Shown: piece by piece, positions 27,496-36,296 of the stretch
Numbering within the stretch: position 1 is the first letter of the stretch
Layout of the letters: every line of letters begins with the position of its first letter
Assembly: GCF_029667115.1 (NCBI RefSeq)
Contig: NZ_JARUIU010000002.1
Location: 620,001-684,000, forward strand
Length of the DNA stretch: 64,000 nucleotides
Reading direction: 5' to 3'
From: Jeotgalibacillus sp. ET6
GTDB taxonomy: Bacteria > Bacillota > Bacilli > Bacillales > Jeotgalibacillaceae
Translations under genes and position numbers: made by a program
The notes under the pieces: model-generated
What the model saw: the letters and a program-made list of their open reading frames with translations, nothing else
Told to the model about the DNA's origin: nothing
Databases searched by the model: none

Positions 27496-30176
27496 TGGAT
27501 GGATACTCACCTTATTCTGAATTGGTAAAAAAATATGATGTTAAACATTATGGTGTGACTTCAACCAGATTAAATAGTTTGATAGAATCTGGTGAAATTA
27601 ATGTGAAACAAATTAAAGACCGTACTTTTATTAGTGTTCAATCATTCGAGAAATATCTTATGAAAGTAGACAGAATTCGTAGTGAATATATGGTGTTGGA
27701 AGAGGCGTTTGTAAGAATTACAGGAAAATCCGTTAGGTCAGATTCTAAAGGTCTTCATAGATTTATCGAGCAAGTAGGTATGGAAACATTGATTCTTGAA
27801 ATTCCCATAACAAGGAATGAGAAATTTTTTATTAAGAAAAGTAGTTGCGATAAGTTTTTGGAGGATTACATCTCACTATTCGACGCTTACAAAGAATTAA
27901 ATATTGATGTTGATATTAAGTCATTCAGAGATAGTCTATTAAAACAAGGGATTGATATTGTATCACTTCAAAATTTATATGAATACAAATTCGTCCGAAA
28001 AGAAGAAGTATATAAAAAATATCGTGATGTAATAAGTGTTAGAGAATCTGTGGAACAATTATCAATAAGTCCAGAGAATTTTCGTGCAACTCTTAAAATG
28101 TATAATATCGAAACTTTTTTCGTGAGTGGGCCTGATCTTTATTTAGGTAAAAGCGATTTCAACTTTATTAAAAATTTGCAGGAAGAATCGCTTAAAGAGT
28201 TAAATGAAAATACATATACGTATGAAGAAGTAGAGTTGCTTCACAATACAATAGGAACTTCAAAGGCAGATGATAACGCACTAAAACGATATGAAATTAA
28301 AGGTGTAGTTTCCCCTCTTGTCAGAACAGAAAAATATAAATATAAAAAAGTTGTATATGACAAGAAGGGTATTGATGACTATATTGCAAGGTTAAGAACA
28401 GAAAGAACTATTTCAGCACTGTGTAATACAATTACTGATTATCCTATTCTCTTAAATGAAATTCTTGAATTTGAGGATGTGCAGTTTTCTGAAAATGCAC
28501 AAGTAACAAAGGGACTATGGTTCCAATATACTAAGAACAGACTTCGGAATATGTCTGGAAATAGGGAAACTTCTATTGGTAGAGTTATTGCGTTTAAGTA
28601 CACTACAAAGCTGATTTGTGAATTTACAAGAGAAAGGGAGTTGCTTTCATTTTCCGAAAATGAAATTAATTTAGGAATATTTAATAACAATGTTCCGAAG
28701 AAATATCAAGGTCACGTATATTCTTTTTTGTGTGAAGTTGTTAATCATATAGAGCAAAAGACAGGGAAAAGGATAATGAACCTGTCAAATTTGAAATTTA
28801 AACGTGAGAGTAAAAAGAAAATAAGTAATCAAGATGAAGAAACATATGATCTTGAAGAGTATATCTCTCTATACAATTATGTAAAGGATTACAGACTTCA
28901 TAAGAAATTAGCTCTGGATAATATAAAATATTTAAAGAGTACGAAGGACTTGAAAAACATCAAAGAGTATAAGAAATATGACTCAATGTGGCTATATGTT
29001 TTATTGCATATAAATAATGGTTGGAGAAAAGGAACGGTGGTTGAGTTCCCAAGGTATCCTTCCCATCTTTTTGATAAATTCAATCTAAACTCGTTTGAGG
29101 ATTTGGAGAAATTGAGTTTAACAAATGAAGAAGCTGAACAGGTGATAAGATTCTATCAAATTCGTTGGTTTGAGCATAACAAGAACAAAGAAAAGGCTAC
29201 TTTTTATTGTTCAAGTGAACTGAAATTGTCGATGGCTTATGCGATTTTAATATGTGAGTTTAGATGTAGGCATTTTCATATTCACGAAGAATCACATCTT
29301 ATTCACTTTTTCAACAGAAAAAATGAAGTTACTCAACCTATCCATTCTTCTTTTTTTGGGGGATATAAAGAAGGATTTAAGTTTGAATCAAGAAAAATGA
29401 ACAGAACAGTTCTAAGTATTACAAGTTCAGTCATTGAATCAACGCTAAATGGCGATCCAATGTTGATCGCACAGCATTTAAGAGGTCACACAAATCTTGA
29501 AACGACTAATATTTATATCAAGTTGCCACAAGAACATTTAGACTTCATTACTGAACAGTTATTTGATACTGGTTATTTTGGGTTCATATATCATAAAGTA
29601 AACAACCTATTACTTGGGGATAACCTTACAAATAGATTGGAAAAAACACAAAAGTCTATTGAGTTACGTAAGCTCCTTGGTGATGTTGTGAAGTTAGAAG
29701 ACATGGCATCTTATCTGAACTCACTATCAAATAGAGACGTAACGGTAGGTACTTTCTTAGAAGAATTACCAAAAGAGGAATTAAAAAATAGATTAAATCT
29801 TATTAACTTGGGGTTATCTCCTGCCAGAGAGGAAACTTATCAATGTTTCTTTTCAACGTGTATTGCCCCAAAAGCAGATTGTAATAAGTGTCCTTTTTCT
29901 ATTCCTCATTTCTATTCACTAAGCACTATTACTAAAAGATTGAAAAGGACACTTACGATTTATAAGAGTATAGCGTATAACTCACAGACTCCAATAGGAG
30001 AAAAAAATAAATTATACAACCTATTGATATTGGACTATTCTAAGATAATTGAAGCAAAACAGATGTTTGGGGCAGAAATTATCGAGATGTTGTTGGACGA
30101 TGATTTAAACGTCTTTATAGGCGATTTAGAAGAACTTCCAGATCCACAAGAAGAAGGTTTACAGCCCGTAGATTAA
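27495..30176 (+). CDS. Very large tyrosine recombinase 2 with N-terminal HTH-like repeats
   Basis: 893 residues, much longer than Tn554 TnpB (about 630). The N-terminal 280 residues look like several excisionase/MerR-type winged helices: residues 5-55 (SELVKKYDV ... FISVQSFEKYL), about 180-225 and about 245-295 (YEIKGVVSP ... DKKGIDDYI). The recombinase half has the first Arg in NNGWRKGTVVEF and the block HLRGHTNLETTNIYIKL with His and Tyr. The HxxR box reads KMNR, so the first His is replaced while the second Arg remains. A Cys cluster CFFSTCIAPKADCNKC follows. Function as partner recombinase, possibly with built-in directionality domains, is inferred. Confidence 0.8.
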   Translation: MDGYSPYSELVKKYDVKHYGVTSTRLNSLIESGEINVKQIKDRTFISVQSFEKYLMKVDRIRSEYMVLEEAFVRITGKSVRSDSKGLHRFIEQVGMETLILEIPITRNEKFFIKKSSCDKFLEDYISLFDAYKELNIDVDIKSFRDSLLKQGIDIVSLQNLYEYKFVRKEEVYKKYRDVISVRESVEQLSISPENFRATLKMYNIETFFVSGPDLYLGKSDFNFIKNLQEESLKELNENTYTYEEVELLHNTIGTSKADDNALKRYEIKGVVSPLVRTEKYKYKKVVYDKKGIDDYIARLRTERTISALCNTITDYPILLNEILEFEDVQFSENAQVTKGLWFQYTKNRLRNMSGNRETSIGRVIAFKYTTKLICEFTRERELLSFSENEINLGIFNNNVPKKYQGHVYSFLCEVVNHIEQKTGKRIMNLSNLKFKRESKKKISNQDEETYDLEEYISLYNYVKDYRLHKKLALDNIKYLKSTKDLKNIKEYKKYDSMWLYVLLHINNGWRKGTVVEFPRYPSHLFDKFNLNSFEDLEKLSLTNEEAEQVIRFYQIRWFEHNKNKEKATFYCSSELKLSMAYAILICEFRCRHFHIHEESHLIHFFNRKNEVTQPIHSSFFGGYKEGFKFESRKMNRTVLSITSSVIESTLNGDPMLIAQHLRGHTNLETTNIYIKLPQEHLDFITEQLFDTGYFGFIYHKVNNLLLGDNLTNRLEKTQKSIELRKLLGDVVKLEDMASYLNSLSNRDVTVGTFLEELPKEELKNRLNLINLGLSPAREETYQCFFSTCIAPKADCNKCPFSIPHFYSLSTITKRLKRTLTIYKSIAYNSQTPIGEKNKLYNLLILDYSKIIEAKQMFGAEIIEMLLDDDLNVFIGDLEELPDPQEEGLQPVD

Positions 30177-30191
30177 GGTGGAGGCGGTTTT

Positions 30192-31949
30192 ATGATAGAA
30201 TCAACAGCTTTACAGAGAGCTTTAGAAACGATTGACGAATACAATGAGAGTCACTTTGATATAGAAAATTCTATTAAAGAAGCAAAAATAATCCTTCAAT
30301 CTGAAATGGATTCAAAACATCTTAGTTCCTGCTATTTTGAGGAGATGAAATGGTATTTGGAAATTCCTTATGAATCCAAAAGAGAATCAATCGACTTCAA
30401 TCAGATTAAGGATGCTATCCAGTTTAATAAGCATATTCCAAAGGATCAGTTTGTTGATATTGTAAAATGTTGGGTGTCTTCAAATTTAGATGAAGGATAT
30501 AACCCACAAACAATTATAACGATGGTTAATGAATCATTGTTAGTATTCCTACAAATTACTAAAGGGCTTACTGAAAGAAATCAAGATGAACTTGCCGATG
30601 TTTTTTTAAATATGTCGGATAGTATGAGAAGATACGTATGTAGTGGGATGTTAAACTTTTTTGATTACTATAATGAATTTAGTTTTGATGTTGATGAATA
30701 TATCTCTCTATTATATTCAGTTAAACCTAAATCCGAAAAAAGCGTTGTGAGAATAATCCCTCCGTCTAAAGATATTCTTGTTTTTTCAAAAGTCTTAGAA
30801 AATTATTTTTCAAGCAATCTATCAGAGATAGAATACTTGAAATGGTTTTCGGTTTGGCTTTGGTGGAATCTAACAAATTTGATACCAATGAGACCAAGCG
30901 AATATTGCAACATTGAACGTGACTGCCTTATTGAAAATAACGGGAAGTTTTACATTAAATTACCAAGACACAAAATAAAAGAAACTAATAAAAGAAGAAT
31001 ACAAATTTTGGATAAAATAAATATTCCTGAATCTCTCTATCGAAAGATAGAGGATTATAAAGAAAAAACTAACGGCTTTGGTAGAACAGATACGCTTATT
31101 TCCTACCTTTCAATACCAAATATGTTTGAAGGGAAGTATTGGATGCCTACTGATGGTACGTATTCAAAAAGGCTGAATCCATATAGATTTACAAATAGTA
31201 TTTTTAGATCAGAGTTAAAAGTATTTTTTAATCTGATAGTGTTTGGTCAATACAATGTCACTTTGAATAGAAATCCGCTTGATTCAGATGTTATCTCCAT
31301 TACTCAACAACTAAAGCCAGGAGATACCCGTCACCTTGCTTTTATAAATTTGAACAGGCAAGGCTACCATCCTGTTGAAATTGCACGACTTGGTGGACAT
31401 ATTTCAATAGATTCGCAAAATCATTATTTCAATCATGTTCAAAATTATGTGGATCTTGAAATATTAGAACTGATTTCAAATATTGATTTGGGAAGTTATA
31501 GTGAGAAGTTGGGAAATTCAGATGAACAACAAGATACTTCAATAGGAACATCTTTTATAGAAAAGTTTGTATTAAGACCTTCAAACTCTGACGTTAAAAA
31601 TGAATTAGTAGATGGTTATTGCACAGATGAATTTCAGAATTGTATGGTTGAAGACTGTTGGGAATGTGATTCTTGGAGAATATCAAGAGAAGAATTGATG
31701 GAGAAGCAAAACCTATTAGCAAAGAAGTTAAATGAAAGTAAAGATGAAATCAATGATGTTGTGGCAAACCTAAGAAGTTTATATAACAACATATACAATT
31801 ATACGAAAGATGAATTCTACTCTGCTGACAATCCTGAAATTAGAAAAGAATTGATTAATCGGTCAAAACGTATTGATAACGCTATAAAAAGGTATGTCAA
31901 TTTGACCAAGGTAAAAGAAAGGATTGATTACAATGGCAACGAGGGGTAG
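30192..31949 (+). CDS. Tyrosine recombinase 3 of the element (TnpB-like)
   Basis: 585 residues. The first catalytic Arg is in IPMRPSEYCNIERD. The second box is PGDTRHLAFINLNRQG, where the Arg is kept but the usual His three residues earlier is Gly. The nucleophile block is ARLGGHISIDSQNHYFNH, with His and Tyr. The C-terminus carries a Cys-rich segment CTDEFQNCMVEDCWEC, probably zinc-binding, then a coiled coil. GGTGGAGG precedes ATG 30192, 15 bases after recombinase 2. It overlaps the next gene by 17 bases. It resembles TnpB of Tn554-type elements more than phage integrases. Confidence 0.82.
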   Translation: MIESTALQRALETIDEYNESHFDIENSIKEAKIILQSEMDSKHLSSCYFEEMKWYLEIPYESKRESIDFNQIKDAIQFNKHIPKDQFVDIVKCWVSSNLDEGYNPQTIITMVNESLLVFLQITKGLTERNQDELADVFLNMSDSMRRYVCSGMLNFFDYYNEFSFDVDEYISLLYSVKPKSEKSVVRIIPPSKDILVFSKVLENYFSSNLSEIEYLKWFSVWLWWNLTNLIPMRPSEYCNIERDCLIENNGKFYIKLPRHKIKETNKRRIQILDKINIPESLYRKIEDYKEKTNGFGRTDTLISYLSIPNMFEGKYWMPTDGTYSKRLNPYRFTNSIFRSELKVFFNLIVFGQYNVTLNRNPLDSDVISITQQLKPGDTRHLAFINLNRQGYHPVEIARLGGHISIDSQNHYFNHVQNYVDLEILELISNIDLGSYSEKLGNSDEQQDTSIGTSFIEKFVLRPSNSDVKNELVDGYCTDEFQNCMVEDCWECDSWRISREELMEKQNLLAKKLNESKDEINDVVANLRSLYNNIYNYTKDEFYSADNPEIRKELINRSKRIDNAIKRYVNLTKVKERIDYNGNEG

Positions 31950-32688
31950 GAAAACCAAGTTATATGACGAAAAAGAAATTAGAAATATCGTTTATAGATA
32001 CATTCAAGAAGAAAAGGTTACGGGTATGATCACGTATTCTGAAATGTATCGCTTTGCAAAGATACTGTACGAGAAAGGAGAGATTTCATATAAGTTGAGT
32101 GACGAGTTTTGGAGAAGACCAAATCGTCAGGGAAGAATGATTGTAGATGAAACAAACGAATCATACAAAGTTACTATCCAAGGAAAAAAGGTTGAACAAA
32201 CAGAAGTGTTTGTAGATACAGAAGAATGTGTAAATAAGTTCTACTCTGGAAAAGCGAGTGATAAAAAAAGATTAATACAAGCACTAAAACTCAATGAAAA
32301 GAAAGCAAAAGAATCAAGTAAGTATCTGGAAAAGATAGATAAAATGAAGCAAGAAATAGTTGAACAAAAAGAAAGAGTCAAGGAATTAGAGATGTTAGTT
32401 GAACAGCAACAATCAATTCTGTTTTCTTGGTTCAATGCAAGTCATAAATCTGATGTTCAGTTAATTAACTTGTTGACAACTGGAAAGTCCAGACATCCAA
32501 TTGTTGATTTGTTTTTTGAAACTGCGTTTTCTAATAAAGAGGAAGCCTATAGGAAGTTTGAGGAGTACAATAAAAACTTTAACCGTAGCAACCCTTTATC
32601 CAATCAAGCGGAACAAAATAAGGTAGTAACTCCAATGAGAAAAAGTAGATTAAAAAAGTTATCAGAGCAACACAACGTTAAAGACTAA
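31933..32688 (+). CDS. TnpC-like coiled-coil transposition accessory protein
   Basis: 251 residues. The basic N-terminus RGRKTKLYDEKEIRNIVYRY and a probable DNA-binding region to about residue 75 are followed by a long coiled coil (about residues 115-160, with KIDKMKQEIVEQKERVKELE). A helical C-terminus follows. TnpC of Tn554 has the same layout, is needed for efficient and oriented insertion, but is only about 125 residues. ATG 31933 overlaps the end of recombinase 3. No catalytic residues are recognised. The role is inferred from position and architecture. Confidence 0.7.
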   Translation: MATRGRKTKLYDEKEIRNIVYRYIQEEKVTGMITYSEMYRFAKILYEKGEISYKLSDEFWRRPNRQGRMIVDETNESYKVTIQGKKVEQTEVFVDTEECVNKFYSGKASDKKRLIQALKLNEKKAKESSKYLEKIDKMKQEIVEQKERVKELEMLVEQQQSILFSWFNASHKSDVQLINLLTTGKSRHPIVDLFFETAFSNKEEAYRKFEEYNKNFNRSNPLSNQAEQNKVVTPMRKSRLKKLSEQHNVKD

Positions 32689-32721
32689 CCAGTCAGAAAT
32701 AATTTTGAGTTAGGTAGATTT

Positions 32722-32751
32722 ACGGGAAACCCTGATAGTTGGGTTTCCCAA
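32722..32751. terminator. Bidirectional terminator between transposition operon and cargo
   Basis: GGGAAACCC and GGGTTTCCC form a perfect nine-base-pair stem between convergent genes, with AT-rich flanks on both sides. Confidence 0.85.
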
Positions 32752-32759
32752 ATATTTCT

Positions 32760-34394
32760 TTATATTGTTTGTTTGTTTAATCTTTCAAGCTCTTCTTCAA
32801 TTTTTACAGGATCTATTCGTTCAAATAACGGTTGTACATTTGACAATTGCTTCGACTCAACTAAGAATGCTTCCCACTTAGTTTCATTTATATTTATCAT
32901 TTCTTTTACTTTGTTACTTGAAAAAGGAAGAAAAGGAGTTAAAATATGTGACAAATTAGCAATAAGGTGAACACAATCTGCTAAAGTTTGTTCACAAGCC
33001 TCTATATCTTCATTAATTTGTTTCCAAGGTTGACGTTCATCAAAGTATTTATTTGAGAATCTGACAACTTCAAATACCTTTTCGATACCTTGTTTAAAAG
33101 AAGTTGTTTCGATACACTTACCTACATCATTGTATAAGTGGTTAATTTTATTTTTTATATTTAAAGAAATATCTTTTTGAGGAATGTTGCCATCAAAAGA
33201 CTTTTCAATAAATTTTAATGTTCGATTTATGAAGTTTCCGTATGCCCCTAATAACTCACTATTGTGGCTATATATGAATTCTTTCCAAGAGAAATCAGCA
33301 TCTCTGTTCTCTGGTGCATTAATTGTTAGGAAATAACGTATGGAATCTGGATCGTATCTTTCTAATATATCTGGAACCCATACTGCCCAATTTTTACTTG
33401 TAGACAATTTTTTCTTTTCTAAAGTCAAATATTCGTTTGAAACTATATGTGTTGGTAATGCATCTATTCCAAGACCAGATAGAATTCCCGCCCATATAAT
33501 TGAATGGAATGGGATATTGTCTTTCCCATGAATGTAATAAGATGTCGTAGAAGAATTCCAGAACGGTGTTGCATCATTGTTTGTTTCCTTCTCCCATAGC
33601 TTACTTGCTGTATAATAGCCTGAAACTGCCTCAATCCAAACATAAATCTTCTTATCTTCATATCCTGAAACTGGAACACTAACTCCGATAGACAGATCTC
33701 TTGAAACGGCTCTATCTTGTAGACCTTCCTTTAAATAACGTTTAGTTAGGGAAATTGCATTTTCCCGCCAAAGACCATTATCCTCGGCTTCCTTTGTATA
33801 GGTCTCCAAATTAGATTGAAAAGAACTTAATGAGAAGTAAAAATGCTCTGTGAACCTCGTGGTAGGAGGATTTCCGCATATCTTACATTTTCTATTGAGC
33901 AAATCAAGTGGATCTAAAACTAATGAACAGTAATCACATTGATCCCCACGTGCATTAGCACCGCAATTAGGACATATACCTTCAACATAACGATCAGGTA
34001 AAAACTGATTGTCGTATTCGCAATATGTTTGTTCAATCTCTTTTTTGTAAATAAGTCCTTTTTCGAGTAGCTTTAAAAATATATCCTGAACGATTTTATG
34101 ATGAAATTCGGTATCTGTTCTTGTATAGGTATCGTATGAGAAACCCAATTTTGCGTAGGAGTCTACAAATTCTTTATGATAACGGTCAGCAATTTCTTTT
34201 GGTGTTACACCCTCTTGTTTGGCTTTAATTGTAATTGGCGTTCCATTACAATCACTTCCTGATACATATAAAACATTCTCTCCCTTCATGCGGTAATACC
34301 TTGCAAGAATGTCTCCTGGTAACAAACCTGTAATATGACCTAAATGTAATGAGCCATTCGCATAAGCCCACGCACCGCCAATAAAGATACTCAT
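32760..34394 (-). CDS. metG: Methionyl-tRNA synthetase, second type, cargo of the element
   Basis: Class I synthetase charging tRNA-Met. The HIGH-type motif is SLHLGHITG near residue 14; the KMSKS-type motif is KKLSTSKN near residue 325. Two CxxC zinc pairs each occur in [16 protein letters not shown] and CKICG, so the insert carries a double knuckle. The 544 residues lack the C-terminal tRNA-binding domain that extends the usual 650-residue Bacillus enzyme. ATG 34394 has GGAGG 11 bases upstream. It is convergent to the recombinases and under a T-box. Horizontally acquired MetRS2 enzymes in Gram-positives are known to be insensitive to MetRS inhibitors; resistance is inferred here, not shown. 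Confidence 0.92.
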   Translation of the reverse strand: MSIFIGGAWAYANGSLHLGHITGLLPGDILARYYRMKGENVLYVSGSDCNGTPITIKAKQEGVTPKEIADRYHKEFVDSYAKLGFSYDTYTRTDTEFHHKIVQDIFLKLLEKGLIYKKEIEQTYCEYDNQFLPDRYVEGICPNCGANARGDQCDYCSLVLDPLDLLNRKCKICGNPPTTRFTEHFYFSLSSFQSNLETYTKEAEDNGLWRENAISLTKRYLKEGLQDRAVSRDLSIGVSVPVSGYEDKKIYVWIEAVSGYYTASKLWEKETNNDATPFWNSSTTSYYIHGKDNIPFHSIIWAGILSGLGIDALPTHIVSNEYLTLEKKKLSTSKNWAVWVPDILERYDPDSIRYFLTINAPENRDADFSWKEFIYSHNSELLGAYGNFINRTLKFIEKSFDGNIPQKDISLNIKNKINHLYNDVGKCIETTSFKQGIEKVFEVVRFSNKYFDERQPWKQINEDIEACEQTLADCVHLIANLSHILTPFLPFSSNKVKEMININETKWEAFLVESKQLSNVQPLFERIDPVKIEEELERLNKQTI

Positions 34395-34439
34395 AATTAG
34401 TAAAACCTCCATATAAATATTTTTTTGAAAAACAAAAAA

Positions 34440-34715
34440 ACCTCGCCTTAACTGTAATAGTTAAGGACGAGGTTTGAATTCCACGTGTTACCACCTTATT
34501 TCGCAAATGGCTCACACCATTTGCCTCAACAAGTACGGAGTAATAGTAATAATTTACTCTTATACTGTGACTTTGATAACGAGTGTCAAGACTCGTCGAA
34601 TCCTACTTATACAATAGTATGTTCAGAACGAAGCTCGGAGACCATTGTTCAAATGAGTGTTTTTGCTTCTTTTCAGCTACCGAAGCTCTCTGTGAAAAAC
34701 GTAATCATTTTACTT
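34440..34715 (-). ncRNA. T-box leader of the cargo methionyl-tRNA synthetase
   Basis: On the minus strand the leader opens with a stem I region containing AGAGAGCTTCGGTAGCTG. A candidate Met specifier AUG lies in GAACAATGGTC. The T-box sequence AAGGTGGTAACACGTG is at 34482-34497. A terminator follows at 34440-34473 with arms CCTCG-CCTTAACT plus a T-run. Uncharged tRNA-Met should favour antitermination. I did not fold stem I fully, so the specifier is tentative, but the T-box and terminator are clear. Confidence 0.9.
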
Positions 34716-34764
34716 TTTCTCTTCATTGCCTTTATTTGTTAATTGTTTTGATAATTACCATTAG

Positions 34765-34791
34765 CTTATACAATGTTTTTAATAAAGTCAA
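34765..34791 (-). promoter_or_regulatory. Candidate promoter of the cargo MetRS
   Basis: On the minus strand TTGACT and TATAAG are separated by 15 bases, about 50 bases ahead of the T-box stem I. The spacer is short. The rest of 34716-34990 is AT-rich with no gene recognised. Confidence 0.4.
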
Positions 34792-35009
34792 TATTATAAT
34801 TGTGTGTTTCAAAAGGTGAAAATATTAATTATATGTATGAATATCTATAACTTTAAGTGAATCTATATTTGTTTATTTATCATAATTAAACGATAGATTT
34901 TTCATTTTATTGAATTAGACACAATCTGTATTTGGTTGAAATGAATCCAACGCATGATATTATAATAAAAAGGGAATTTCACACAACTGTTAAGCAAATC
35001 CTGTTCTCA

Positions 35010-35345
35010 GAGCCTCAGGCTGGGGAAGGTTCCATACCGATTGTACCGGTCGTAACAAGTGGAAAAGCTGTACTTGTCCGCTTTCATGGACGCAATGTTC
35101 ATGGCTGGACCCGAAAAGGAAACGAAAGCAATTGGCGTGAAGTACGCTATTTATATGAATATAATGAAGATGAACTTCTGGAATGGGTGACACGAGTTAA
35201 GGAACTGCATAAAAAAGCGGAAGATGTGTATGTTCTCTTTAATAATAATTCCGGAGGTCATGCTGCAAAAAATGCAAAGCAGTTTATGAAATTAATGGAC
35301 ATCGACTATACAATATTAGCACCCAGACAGCTGGACTTATTTTAG
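35010..35345 (+). pseudogene. yunF: yunF (DUF72 protein), 3' fragment
   Basis: Encodes the missing C-terminal 111 residues of the DUF72 protein, from EPQAGEGS through VRFHGRNVHGW and LFNNNSGGHAAKNAKQ to the terminal APRQLDLF. The frame stays open upstream into element DNA: a hybrid frame could start at ATG 34941 (MNPTHDIIIKREF...) or TTG 34932. No ribosome site supports it. The reading frame is otherwise undamaged, so the insertion looks recent or the excised form is selected. Confidence 0.9.
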
Positions 35346-35450
35346 ACAGTTTATTAAACGTGCGTTCATTTGCGATTCCATTTACAATTATAAGGATGAA
35401 AATGCCCGGATGGAAATAAACCGGGATAAAGAAGCTGGAGATGAAATGGA

Positions 35451-36275
35451 ATGGAATGGGTTTTATTAATTTTTATCGGACTGACGGCAGGTGCGCTTGG
35501 CTCTTTGATAGGTCTTGGCGGGGGCGTGATTGTGGTGCCTGCTCTATTATTTTTTGGTACTTCTTTAGGGTGGATTGCGGGAATTACACCTCAAACAGCC
35601 GTCGGGATCTCTCTTGTGGTAATGATTTTTACGGGTCTATCTTCTACACTGTCGTATTTAAAAAAGAACACAGTTGATATTAAAAGCGGCCTGCTCTTTT
35701 TTATCGGAAGCGGCCCGGGTACAATTCTCGGTTCATGGGTAAACCAGAAGCTTACACTGGATTCCTTTCATTTATCGTTTGGATTTTTTATGATCTTTTT
35801 ATCTTTAATTCTTATGGTTCGAAATAGAATAAAGCCGATTGAACGGTTCAAGACCGCTTCTTATCAGCGCAATTTTACAGATCCACAGGGGATGGAATTT
35901 CAATATGGATTTCCTCCTCTTATTGGAGTGCTGGCAGCGTTCACGGTGGGATTTGGCTCAGGTTTATTTGGAATTGGCGGCGGATCGGTCATGGTGCCGG
36001 TCATGATTATCGCTTTTTTATTTCCTCCTCACGTGGCAGTAGGCACCTCCATGCTGATGGTGTTTTTATCCTCGATTACAGGATCTGCTTCTCACATAAT
36101 TCTGGGTAATGTAAATTGGCTTTATGTTCTCGCACTTGCTCCGGGAGCCTGGTTCGGTGCGAAGCTTGGCGCCTGGTTGAATCACCGGCTGCGCTCGGAC
36201 AAGCTGGTGCTGGTACTTCGTTTCATTCTGATTTTAATCGGAATCCGTTCCATTATGGAAGGGCTGTTGGGATAG
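35451..36275 (+). CDS. yunE: TauE/SafE-family membrane transporter YunE
   Basis: 274 residues with about eight predicted helices and two copies of the family repeat: GSLIGLGGGVIVVPALLF near residue 18 and GLFGIGGGSVMVPVMII near residue 173. The family exports sulfite or other small organosulfur anions; the substrate is unknown here. It follows yunF as in B. subtilis. GGAG lies ten bases before ATG 35451. The next gene follows after 21 bases, so yunE-yunD form a unit. Confidence 0.88.
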   Translation: MEWVLLIFIGLTAGALGSLIGLGGGVIVVPALLFFGTSLGWIAGITPQTAVGISLVVMIFTGLSSTLSYLKKNTVDIKSGLLFFIGSGPGTILGSWVNQKLTLDSFHLSFGFFMIFLSLILMVRNRIKPIERFKTASYQRNFTDPQGMEFQYGFPPLIGVLAAFTVGFGSGLFGIGGGSVMVPVMIIAFLFPPHVAVGTSMLMVFLSSITGSASHIILGNVNWLYVLALAPGAWFGAKLGAWLNHRLRSDKLVLVLRFILILIGIRSIMEGLLG

Positions 36276-36296
36276 CAAAAAAGGAGGGATTCTCCC

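Larger units (their letters stand above)
25968..35009 (+). mobile_element. Tn554-like / recombinase-trio element carrying a methionyl-tRNA synthetase
   Basis: About 9 kb of visibly AT-rich DNA inserted between the two halves of yunF. Boundaries are set by where yunF homology stops (Asp codon 25965-25967) and resumes (Glu codon 35010-35012). Contents: three tyrosine-recombinase-like genes and a coiled-coil TnpC-like gene in one plus-strand operon, a bidirectional terminator, then a minus-strand MetRS with T-box. No obvious target duplication or long terminal inverted repeat is seen, as expected for Tn554-type transposition. A hairpin with a T-run at 26051-26079 and the palindrome TTGATATATCAA at 26025 lie just inside the left end. 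Confidence 0.88.

Noticed and set aside
34932-35345. Hybrid open frame as a new 137-residue gene
   Set aside because: Most of it is the C-terminal fragment of yunF; the element-derived start has no ribosome site, so it is treated as pseudogene remnant.
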